Shown: positions 1-5,096 of the stretch, in pieces
How the letters are laid out: each line of letters starts with the position of its first letter
Numbering within the stretch: the first letter of the stretch is position 1
Assembly: GCA_025454125.1 (NCBI GenBank)
Contig: JALOPA010000066.1
Coordinates: forward strand, 1-7,797
DNA: 7,797 bases
Source of the DNA: Thermodesulfobacteriota bacterium
GTDB taxonomy: Bacteria > Desulfobacterota > DSM-4660 > Desulfatiglandales > HGW-15
Direction: 5' to 3'
Translations under genes and position numbers: made by a program
Notes under the pieces: generated by a model
The model's input: only the letters and a program-made list of their open reading frames with translations
Databases searched by the model: none
Told to the model about the DNA's origin: nothing

Positions 1-632
1 TTTTCCCCTTTTGGGCCGAGAGCGGGGTTCATCTGGCACCAGATGTAGATGATACAGATGAAGAAAAAGGCGATCATCAGCCCTGGAATCAGACCGGCAA
101 GGAAAAGCTTCCCGATGGACTGCTCGGTGATGATGCCGAAGACAATCAGGGTCACGCTGGGGGGGATGAGAATGCCCAGAGTCCCGACGGTGGCGACGAT
201 GCCCGTGGAAAGCTTCTTGTCGTAGTTGTATCGGTCCATTTCCGGCACGGCCACGCTGGCAAAGGTGGCGGCGGTTGCTGGGGAAGACCCGCAGATCGCC
301 TTGAACACCGTTGCCCCTGCCACCGTAGCCATGGCGAGGCCTCCGGGGATGTGCCCTATGAACCGGTAGGAGGCATCATAGAGCCGTTTTGCTATGCCCG
401 CATTGAATGCGATCTGGCCCATGAGGACGAAGAGCGGGATGACCGTGAAGCCATAGGAAGCGAAAACGTCAAAGAAGTCTTTGGCCAGAAGGTTGAATCC
501 GGCTTTAAACGACACAATGAGGCTGAACCCGATAAAACCGACCAAGGCCATGGCAAAGGCCAGCTCGATTCCCGTCAGGAACAGGATGAGTACAACCGCA
601 AGCCCGAGAAGTCCGATGGTGACCTCACTCAT
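1..632 (-). CDS. dctM: TRAP transporter large permease DctM, N-terminal ~210 residues (runs off the left edge)
   Basis: This is the large membrane subunit of a TRAP (tripartite ATP-independent periplasmic) transporter, the part that forms the Na+-coupled transport path in the inner membrane. The reading frame opens with MSEVTIGLLGLAVVL at 632 and stays open to base 1, giving about 210 of the usual ~425 residues. The C-terminal half lies outside the window. Visible family signatures are hydrophobic segments from residue 4 onward, the GSSPATAATFASVAVPEM stretch after 'FKAICG', and GILIPPSVTLIVFGI further on, both typical of DctM (IT superfamily). The ATG is preceded by GGAGG with suitable spacing. 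That ribosome site lies inside the end of dctQ, and the two genes overlap by 8 bases (ATGAGTGA), which suggests translational coupling. The family call is secure. The substrate cannot be read from this subunit. Confidence 0.94.
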   Translation of the reverse strand, partial: MSEVTIGLLGLAVVLILFLTGIELAFAMALVGFIGFSLIVSFKAGFNLLAKDFFDVFASYGFTVIPLFVLMGQIAFNAGIAKRLYDASYRFIGHIPGGLAMATVAGATVFKAICGSSPATAATFASVAVPEMDRYNYDKKLSTGIVATVGTLGILIPPSVTLIVFGIITEQSIGKLFLAGLIPGLMIAFFFICIIYIWCQMNPALGPKGE

Positions 633-1107
633 AGGTGCCTCCTATCACTTGAAGAATGTGCGCAAAGAGAACGAGGCACTGAACGAAACAGCAGACGCCG
701 ATTCCGTAAGCCACCGGGTAGAAGGGCAACTGCAGGGTTAGGGAAACCTCTCCTGTCCGATACAAATCCATCCCCAGCTTGATCATGTTCCAGCCCAGTA
801 TGGAGAAGAGCCCGATTCCCATGAGCCGGGTGACCACGTGGACGATGTTTCGAATCCCTTTCGGAAACTTGAGAACAAAGAAGTCCACGAGCACGTGTCC
901 TTTGAGAAAGGTGGTGATGGGGACGGCGAAGCCGATCACGATGGCCCCGGAGAAGGCGACAAGCTCATAGGTGCCGATGATCGGCTTGCGAAAGGATCGC
1001 AGGATGACATCGGTCACGGTCAGGAACATCATGAAGGTGATGGCGATTCCTGCAAGTATATTGAGAAGCTTGCTGAGTCCCTGCACCTTGTTGATGAATG
1101 ACTGCAT
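625..1107 (-). CDS. dctQ: TRAP transporter small permease DctQ (160 aa)
   Basis: This is the small membrane subunit of the TRAP transporter. It binds the large subunit DctM and helps dock the solute-loaded binding protein. The 160-residue product has the expected size and four hydrophobic segments (about residues 15-38, 44-68, 84-106 and 125-152). The second carries GTYELVAFSGAIVIGFA followed by a 'KGHV.VDFF' stretch, typical of DctQ. I place the start at the ATG at 1107, where GGAG sits 6 bases upstream. A TTG at 1119 would add four residues, but it overlaps that same ribosome site and has none of its own. The gene lies 76 bases downstream of dctP and overlaps the start of dctM by 8 bases, so the order is the standard P-Q-M. 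Nothing looks damaged. Confidence 0.92.
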   Translation of the reverse strand: MQSFINKVQGLSKLLNILAGIAITFMMFLTVTDVILRSFRKPIIGTYELVAFSGAIVIGFAVPITTFLKGHVLVDFFVLKFPKGIRNIVHVVTRLMGIGLFSILGWNMIKLGMDLYRTGEVSLTLQLPFYPVAYGIGVCCFVQCLVLFAHILQVIGGTYE

Positions 1108-1113
1108 GAAGTG

Positions 1114-1117
1114 CTCC
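1114..1117 (-). promoter_or_regulatory. Ribosome binding site that fixes the dctQ start
   Basis: GGAG on the minus strand lies 6 bases before the ATG at 1107. It favours this start over the TTG at 1119, because the TTG is part of the same TTGGAG string and has no purine-rich site before it. Confidence 0.6.
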
Positions 1118-1148
1118 AAGTCAAGGATATGACAGCATTAGAGAAAAC

Positions 1149-1177
1149 GGGGAAGGGACGGGATCCATCCCTTCCCC
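1149..1177 (-). terminator. Strong hairpin between dctP and dctQ (attenuator or partial terminator)
   Basis: A perfect 10-bp stem (1149-1158 with 1168-1177, GGGGAAGGGA type) has a 9-base loop and lies 6 bases after the dctP stop. Read on the minus strand it is followed by GTTTTCTC, a short interrupted U-run. This resembles a leaky intrinsic terminator or an mRNA-stabilising 3' hairpin. In TRAP and ABC operons such hairpins let the periplasmic protein be made in excess over the membrane subunits. The structure is seen directly; the role is inferred. Confidence 0.65.
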
Positions 1178-1183
1178 ACACCC

Positions 1184-2209
1184 TTACTTCTGAAGTTTCT
1201 TGAGTTCTTCCTGGCAGAACTTGAGGGCTTCTTCGCCGGGGAGATTCTTCTCCTTCATGGCCTTGACATAATCGTCCAGAACAGGCTGAACCAGTTTGTG
1301 CCATCGGTCATCCTCTGCCTGGGGAAGCGCAATGGCCTTGATCCCTCTAGAGATGGCGAGATCCATGCCTTCCTTGTCGATCTCATCCCAACCCTGTCCG
1401 ACTTTCACAATGTACTCTTCGTTGATTTCTTCAATGATCTTCTGGACATCGGCAGGGAGGGAAGCCCATTTTTCCTTGTTCATCACCACAAAGAACCCCG
1501 TGGTGTAGGCGGAACCGTAGTTCAGGGTCGTGGAATTGACCACTTCGGCCAGTTTCCAGCCTTTGAGGGCTTCGAGGGGGAACACGCCGCCTTCTGCAAC
1601 GCCTTTTTGAATGGCGTCATAGCGTTCCGGCATGGGCATGGCCACGGGCACTGCGCCGAGGGCCTGCACGATCTTGGCGCTCAAGCCGTGGCAGGCGATT
1701 TTGAGGCCCTTCAGTTCTTCCAGTGTGGCCACGGGCTTCTTGGTGTGCAGGATGCCGGGTCCATGGGCATGGAGGAACATGACCTTCACGTCGTCGAATT
1801 CTTTGGGTTTGAACTTCTTGAAATAGAGGTTGATCAGTTTTGTGGCTTCCAGGCCGTTCCTGTACCCGAGAGGAAGATCAATGACCTCGGTGAGAGGAAA
1901 TCTTCCGCGAGTGTAGCCGAGGACGGAGAGCCCGACGTCGGAGAGGCCTTTGACCACGCCGTCATAGCACTGGGCTGCCGGGGTGAGGGTGCCGCCCGGG
2001 AACACCGTGACTTTGACTCTGCCGTTGGTGCGTTTTTCGACCTCTTTGCCCCACTCGACCGAAAGAACGGCGTTCTTATGAGGCGCGGGGAAGAAGTTGG
2101 AGTAAGTGAGTTCGATCGGTTTGGCCTGCCCGAACACAGGCGACGTGGAAAGCATGAAGCCAACCAGCATGACACAGAAGACGCAAATTGCCCACTTTGA
2201 CACTTTCAT
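1184..2209 (-). CDS. dctP: TRAP transporter substrate-binding protein DctP (341 aa), lacking the canonical ligand arginine
   Basis: This is the periplasmic solute-binding protein of the TRAP transporter encoded with dctQ and dctM. Residues 1-29 form a Sec signal peptide (basic MKVSK, hydrophobic core, likely cleavage near VFGQA). The mature part follows the DctP fold: 'ELTYSNFFPAPH', 'GRVKVTVFPGGTL', 'HAHGPGILHTKKPV' (148-160), 'LKGLKIACHG' (167-175), 'PVAMPMPERYDAIQKGVAEG' and 'LEALKGWKLAEV'. The length is normal for the family. I chose the ATG at 2209 because AGGAGG sits 7 bases upstream and the signal peptide starts there; an in-frame ATG at 2341 would bury the signal behind 44 residues. 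Oddity: in SiaP-type proteins the ligand carboxylate is held by an arginine in the 'GLK(I/L)R' motif. Here it is Ala172, and the position matching SiaP Arg127 is Gly152. The family is certain. The substrate is unknown and may not be a simple carboxylate. Confidence 0.93.
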   Translation of the reverse strand: MKVSKWAICVFCVMLVGFMLSTSPVFGQAKPIELTYSNFFPAPHKNAVLSVEWGKEVEKRTNGRVKVTVFPGGTLTPAAQCYDGVVKGLSDVGLSVLGYTRGRFPLTEVIDLPLGYRNGLEATKLINLYFKKFKPKEFDDVKVMFLHAHGPGILHTKKPVATLEELKGLKIACHGLSAKIVQALGAVPVAMPMPERYDAIQKGVAEGGVFPLEALKGWKLAEVVNSTTLNYGSAYTTGFFVVMNKEKWASLPADVQKIIEEINEEYIVKVGQGWDEIDKEGMDLAISRGIKAIALPQAEDDRWHKLVQPVLDDYVKAMKEKNLPGEEALKFCQEELKKLQK

Positions 2210-2216
2210 TCGTAAT

Positions 2217-2222
2217 CCTCCT
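2217..2222 (-). promoter_or_regulatory. Ribosome binding site of dctP
   Basis: A perfect AGGAGG on the minus strand lies 7 bases before the ATG at 2209. It decides the dctP start in favour of the signal-peptide methionine. Confidence 0.8.
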
Positions 2223-2352
2223 TCTGGGTTAGGGGTTTGATGAAGTGAGACCTGGACCAATTTCATCTTATTCAGCTTTGCGCCTGAAGGGGCCGGGACA
2301 CAAGCGGCTCCGAGCACCGCCTCAAGCACTGGCAGCGTCATCTTGTCGGGGC

Positions 2353-2363
2353 GATCACCTCCT
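2353..2363 (-). promoter_or_regulatory. Extended Shine-Dalgarno-like sequence without a well-placed start
   Basis: On the minus strand this reads AGGAGGTGATC, complementary over 11 bases to the usual 3' end of 16S rRNA. The next start codon is the ATG at 2341, which is in frame with dctP. It lies 16 bases beyond the AGGAGG core, which is too far for efficient initiation. The site could serve a longer DctP form or a leader peptide, act as ribosome standby, or be chance. Confidence 0.3.
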
Positions 2364-2465
2364 CTGGTGAATTCATCGGAACGGACCTGGACCGGTTCAC
2401 GAAGTCACGGCTCAGGAATCCGGGGTCCAAAAGCCGTAAAACACGGGAAGCCGAAATCTAGCTAC

Positions 2466-2498
2466 ATTATAACTACAAATTCAGCTTCCGGATGTCAA
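2466..2498 (-). promoter_or_regulatory. Candidate promoter for dctPQM
   Basis: On the minus strand there is a perfect TTGACA (2493-2498) and a perfect TATAAT (2466-2471). The spacer is 21 bases, too long for a normal sigma70 promoter. With a 17-base spacer the -10 would be TAGTTA, just upstream of the TATAAT. A polypurine/polypyrimidine stretch (about 2508-2551) lies further upstream. The elements are seen; promoter activity is inferred. Confidence 0.4.
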
Positions 2499-2559
2499 GA
2501 AAATACGACAAAGAACAGGCAAGGGCAAGGAAGAACGGAAGAAAGAGAGATTCCGTCCC

Positions 2560-2683
2560 CTTAGTGCTTCGAGTCGCATATACCGTGCCGTATTCGGCAA
2601 TCCCAAACCCTCAAAATGGCTCCCTCAGCACTAAGTCCTGAAGGGATAAATCCGTCACCGAATTTATGACTCGATGGACTTAG
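2560..2683. repeat. Degenerate inverted-repeat element, ~124 bp
   Basis: The ends 2560-2580 and 2665-2683 are imperfect inverted repeats: 16 of 19 positions agree with one 2-base gap, sharing TCGAGTC and an outer CTTAG/CTAAG. Inside are a second 9-bp inverted repeat (CTTAGTGCT at 2560-2568, AGCACTAAG at 2627-2635) and a small TGCCG-TATT-CGGCA hairpin. No coding potential is seen. It is probably the remnant of a small non-autonomous element, lying next to the better preserved one at 2687-2824. Confidence 0.4.
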
Positions 2684-2719
2684 CGTTAGCAGGGTGTTGA
2701 AAAACACGATTCTTCCGTC

Positions 2720-2739
2720 ACTCCCGCGGAGGCGGGAGT
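2720..2739 (+). repeat. REP-type palindrome, unit 1
   Basis: ACTCCCGC/GCGGGAGT forms a perfect 8-bp stem with a 4-base loop, flanked by GTC on the left and CCAG on the right. It belongs to the widespread 'GTCATTCCCGC...GCGGGAATCCAG' family of proteobacterial-type intergenic repeats. It pairs with an inverted copy at 2763-2782. Confidence 0.75.
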
Positions 2740-2762
2740 CCAGAAAAGCCAGGAAAGACTGG

Positions 2763-2782
2763 ATTCCCGCCTTCGCGGGAAT
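2763..2782 (-). repeat. REP-type palindrome, unit 2 (inverted copy)
   Basis: ATTCCCGC/GCGGGAAT forms a perfect 8-bp stem with a 4-base loop. Read on the minus strand over 2759-2785 it matches unit 1 at 24 of 27 positions. Two of the three differences are a compensating C-G to T-A pair in the stem, so the hairpin is kept in both copies. Confidence 0.75.
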
Positions 2783-2821
2783 GACATCAAAGACCCAAGA
2801 GACGGTTTTTGCAGCAACCTG

Positions 2822-3418
2822 CTAGAGTTCGATTTTTTCCAGATATTTCGTGATGGCCCCGTCGTAGAGGTGGGTGAGGCGGAAAACCTTCTTGGCCAGC
2901 CGGAATCTTGTCTTGAGGGATGTGGCGCCTCCTGTCTGTTCCATCTCTTTGAGAACGACGGCATAGTCCGCGGGATCCACGATCACGGTCACATCTTTGT
3001 AGTTCTTGGCCGAGGACCGGAGCATGGTGGGCCCGCCGATGTCGATGTTCTCGATGGCTTCGTCGAGAGTGACGCCCTCCTTGGCCACTGTCTTCTCAAA
3101 CTGGTAGAGGTTCACGACAATCATGTCGATGTTCTTGATGCTGTGTTCCTTCATGACCCGCACGTGCTCCGGGTTGTCTCTCATGCCGAGAATGCCGCCG
3201 TGCACCTTGGGGTGGAGGGTCTTCACCCGGCCGTCCAGCATTTCGGGAAACCCCGTGTAGTCGGAGATGTCCATCACCGACACCCCGCCTTGGCGAAGGG
3301 CCTTGGCCGTGCCTCCGGTGGAGAGGATTTCCACGCCGAACTTGGAGAGCGATTTCGCGAACTCCACGACGCCTGCTTTATCGGTAACGCTGATGATTGC
3401 TCTTTCGATCTTGCTCAT
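2822..3418 (-). CDS. purH: IMP cyclohydrolase (PurH N-terminal domain only, 198 aa)
   Basis: It catalyses the last step of de novo purine synthesis, closing formyl-AICAR to IMP, in the cytoplasm. The protein matches the MGS-like cyclohydrolase domain of PurH. It has VTDKAG near the start, STGGTAKAL (33-41), [13 protein letters not shown] (63-75), VVNLYQF (101-107) and [17 protein letters not shown] (124-140). Residues equivalent to the human catalytic set (Lys66, Tyr104, Asp125, Lys137) are present at K66, Y105, D126 and K138. Bifunctional PurH is about 510-530 aa. Here the AICAR transformylase domain is absent, and nothing downstream resembles it. The protein ends at the domain boundary (TKYLEKIEL), with the TAG stop inside the tip of the MITE-like element. 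It may be a natural stand-alone cyclohydrolase with the transformylase elsewhere, or a bifunctional gene cut by the insertion. The intact domain favours the first. The start has GGAGG 11 bases upstream. Confidence 0.92.
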   Translation of the reverse strand: MSKIERAIISVTDKAGVVEFAKSLSKFGVEILSTGGTAKALRQGGVSVMDISDYTGFPEMLDGRVKTLHPKVHGGILGMRDNPEHVRVMKEHSIKNIDMIVVNLYQFEKTVAKEGVTLDEAIENIDIGGPTMLRSSAKNYKDVTVIVDPADYAVVLKEMEQTGGATSLKTRFRLAKKVFRLTHLYDGAITKYLEKIEL

Positions 3419-3443
3419 GACTTGAATGTCCTCCGAATTTTCA

Positions 3444-3472
3444 TTGGTTTCCGAGCTGGAGCAATCTATAAT
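3444..3472 (+). promoter_or_regulatory. Candidate sigma70-type promoter of waaA
   Basis: TTGGTT (3444-3449) and a perfect TATAAT (3467-3472) are separated by 17 bases in the divergent purH/waaA intergenic region. This would start transcription near 3480, about 37 bases before the waaA ATG. The purH promoter should lie in the same 98-bp gap on the other strand, but I see no equally good match. Confidence 0.6.
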
Positions 3473-3516
3473 TAAACGCCTCTCACAATCAAGAGGGAAA
3501 GGGTCGCGCAGATATC

Positions 3517-4833
3517 ATGGGTTTTCTGTACAAAGCCTACACCGCTCTCGGTTCCGGGGTTTTCGTGGCGGGCTTGCCTCCTTTCTGGGTCTACACCCGC
3601 CTCAGCGGCCGATTCCGGAGAGGGTTCAAGGAGCGTCTGGGGTTTTTTCCCAAGCAGAGTTTCCGGACCGGCCGGGATTCGAGACGCCTCTGGATTCATG
3701 CCGCTTCCCTGGGGGAAGTCAGGGTGGCTCGTTCCATCGCGAACCCTCTGGTCGAGCGCTTGCCCGGCTTGGAGGTGATCCTGTCCACAAACACCGATCA
3801 CGGCTATGATCTCGCCCAGGATCTGTTCGGCCCAGGATCTGTTTTCTACGCGCCCTTTGATTTCGTGCCTTCTGTCCGGAACACCCTCTCAACGCTCAGT
3901 CCCAGGGCCATGGTGTTCCTGGAAACAGAGATTTGGCCTGCATGGATCGTGGAGACCCGCCGCAGAGGCATCCCCTGCGCCTTTATCCACGGCCGCATTT
4001 CCAAAAGATCCTTCGGAAAATATCTTACCCTGCGGCCCCTGTTTCGCGATGTCCTCAGGAACGTCAGCGCCTTCAGCATGATCACCGAAGAAGACGCCCG
4101 CCGGATCGTGGACATGGGCGCAGACCCTCAAAGAGTGGTCGTGAACGGCAATGCCAAACATGATCTTCTCGCCTCACGAACCGACCCGGAGACCGAAGCG
4201 AGGATGCAGCGGCTCCTGTGCCTCAAACCTTTCCAGCCTGTCTTGGTCGGCGGCAGCACCCGAGAGGGAGAGGAAGAAGTTCTGCTGAGCATTTACAAAA
4301 AACTTTCGAAGCAATTCCCTGAGCTGTTGCTGGTCATCGCCCCCAGACATATCGTGAGAACCTCCCGCATTGAGGCTCTCGTCAGGCAGCAGGGATTGGA
4401 GGTTCAACTCTGGACCGATTTGGCGCGACCCGGAGCCGAGCGCACCGCACCCGTGGTCCTTGTGAACACCTTTGGAGAGCTTTTCAAAATATACAGCGTG
4501 GGGACCATTCTTTTCTGCGGAGCCAGCCTGGTGCCCCTGGGCGGGCAAAACCCGCTCGAACCGGCCGTGTGGGGGAAGATGGTCTTTTACGGCCCCTCCA
4601 TGGAGGACTTCGCAGAGGCCAAAAATCTCCTCGAGCAGGAACGGGCAGGGGTGGAGGTGAAGGATGCCGAAGCCTTTGCGGAGCAGGCGCTCTTTTTGCT
4701 CAATCATCCGGAGGCCCTTCGCGAGGGAGGCCGGCGGGCCAGGGAAGCCGTTCTGCGCAGTCAAGGGGCCTCAAAGAGGCACGCCGAAGTCATTGCCCGT
4801 TTGATGCGGGAACAGGTGACTAAGAGTCCATGA
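3517..4833 (+). CDS. waaA: 3-deoxy-D-manno-octulosonic acid (Kdo) transferase WaaA/KdtA (438 aa)
   Basis: It transfers Kdo from CMP-Kdo to the lipid A precursor, the first step of LPS inner-core assembly, at the cytoplasmic face of the inner membrane. The glycosyltransferase family 30 landmarks are present in order. A hydrophobic N-terminal anchor covers about residues 8-27. IHAASLGEVRVAR (60-72) carries the catalytic-type Glu67. Then come ETEIWPAWI (136-144), NGNAKHDLL (210-218), VGGSTREGEEE (244-254), IAPRH (274-278), VNTFGEL (316-322) and GGQNPLEPAVWGK (342-354). The usual length is about 420-435 aa, so it is full length. The ATG follows a weak purine-rich stretch (GAGGGAAAGGG) and is the only start fitting the N-terminal anchor. 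It is divergent from purH and convergent with glgC. The stop codon overlaps the outer edge of the inverted-repeat element beginning at 4832. Whether it adds one or two Kdo residues cannot be read from sequence. Confidence 0.95.
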   Translation: MGFLYKAYTALGSGVFVAGLPPFWVYTRLSGRFRRGFKERLGFFPKQSFRTGRDSRRLWIHAASLGEVRVARSIANPLVERLPGLEVILSTNTDHGYDLAQDLFGPGSVFYAPFDFVPSVRNTLSTLSPRAMVFLETEIWPAWIVETRRRGIPCAFIHGRISKRSFGKYLTLRPLFRDVLRNVSAFSMITEEDARRIVDMGADPQRVVVNGNAKHDLLASRTDPETEARMQRLLCLKPFQPVLVGGSTREGEEEVLLSIYKKLSKQFPELLLVIAPRHIVRTSRIEALVRQQGLEVQLWTDLARPGAERTAPVVLVNTFGELFKIYSVGTILFCGASLVPLGGQNPLEPAVWGKMVFYGPSMEDFAEAKNLLEQERAGVEVKDAEAFAEQALFLLNHPEALREGGRRAREAVLRSQGASKRHAEVIARLMREQVTKSP

Positions 4834-5064
4834 GTCCGGGACGGAGGGTGTTGTCTCTTAAGAGCCCCAACCATTTCTTCAGTGCCCCTAAGCGGCGCCG
4901 AAAAGTCAGTGAGTCGTGGTGGAAGCCCGTTGGTACAAACCCTCCGATTGGCATGCGGGTATGCGCCTCCTTCGGGGAAGGTCCGGAGGCAAGGGGGCGG
5001 TTGGCGGGATGAGTCCATTTCCGGTTGCGGGCTCACCAGAGACAACACCCTCCGTCCCGGGCTC
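4832..5064. repeat. 233-bp inverted-repeat element between convergent waaA and glgC
   Basis: Arms 4836-4858 and 5038-5060 are perfect 23-base inverted repeats (CCGGGACGGAGGGTGTTG...). With one T/G mismatch they extend to 4832-4858 and 5038-5064. The 179-base interior has no convincing gene but is rich in short self-complementary runs. These include CTCTTAAGAG (4855-4864), CGGCGCCG (4893-4900), AGCCCG/CGGGCT (4924-4929 with 5028-5033), GTGAG/CTCAC (4909-4913 with 5032-5036) and a GCCTCC...GGAGGC hairpin near 4966-4990. The arms look like terminal inverted repeats of a MITE, but I find no clear target duplication. The alternative is a structured RNA or a shared terminator region; the long interior argues against a simple terminator. 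Confidence 0.6.
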
Positions 5065-5096
5065 GAATAGACTTTGGCTGCGGCACAAGGCCTGCG

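Larger units (their letters stand above)
2210..2465 (-). other. Long untranslated leader upstream of dctP
   Basis: About 250 bases separate the dctP start from the candidate promoter. No convincing gene is seen. The stretch contains a 10-base direct repeat GACCTGGACC (2249-2258 and 2384-2393) and a short TCACC/GGTGA hairpin near 2356-2370. It also has an unusually long Shine-Dalgarno-like string (2353-2363) and an in-frame ATG at 2341 that reads through into dctP. It does not match any riboswitch class I can recognise by eye. The promoter, and therefore the extent of the leader, is inferred. Confidence 0.35.
2687..2824. mobile_element. MITE-like element (138 bp) with imperfect terminal inverted repeats and a nested REP pair
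   Basis: The left end (2687-2705) begins TAGCAGGGTGTTGAAAAAC. The right end (2804-2824), read on the minus strand, begins TAGCAGGTTGCTGCAAAAAC, so the termini are inverted repeats with two mismatches and a one-base gap. The interior carries two REP-type palindromes in inverted orientation. There is no transposase, which fits a non-autonomous element moved in trans. Outer TA dinucleotides at both ends could be a target duplication or part of the repeat. The last three bases (2822-2824) double as the TAG stop codon of purH. Translations of such repeats (for example SFPRRRES and PASAGVT) appear as spurious small proteins in many genomes, so I do not call a gene here. Confidence 0.6.

Noticed and set aside
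1298..2200. A 300-codon open frame on the plus strand opposite dctP
   Set aside because: It mirrors the dctP coding sequence, has no ribosome site or domain, and is rich in His/Phe/Gly/Glu as expected for the antisense of a real gene.
2343..2564. A 73-codon plus-strand frame upstream of dctP
   Set aside because: It has low-complexity polar composition and no ribosome site, and it overlaps the candidate dctP promoter and a polypurine stretch. Nothing supports expression.
2687..2824. CRISPR-like reading of the two palindromes
   Set aside because: There are only two units, in opposite orientation, with unequal flanks and no spacers, so they are a REP pair and not a CRISPR array.
2686..2964. 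A 92-codon minus-strand frame covering the MITE-like element and the end of purH
   Set aside because: Its sequence is the familiar translation of REP-type repeats (SFPRRRES, PASAGVT) joined to an off-frame piece of purH.
2870..3475. A 201-codon plus-strand frame opposite purH
   Set aside because: It is antisense to a well-conserved cyclohydrolase and has no recognisable family.
4830..5012. A 60-codon frame starting at the waaA stop (ATGA overlap)
   Set aside because: The ATGA overlap resembles translational coupling, but the frame lies almost wholly in the inverted-repeat element, and other frames there are open too. No domain is seen.
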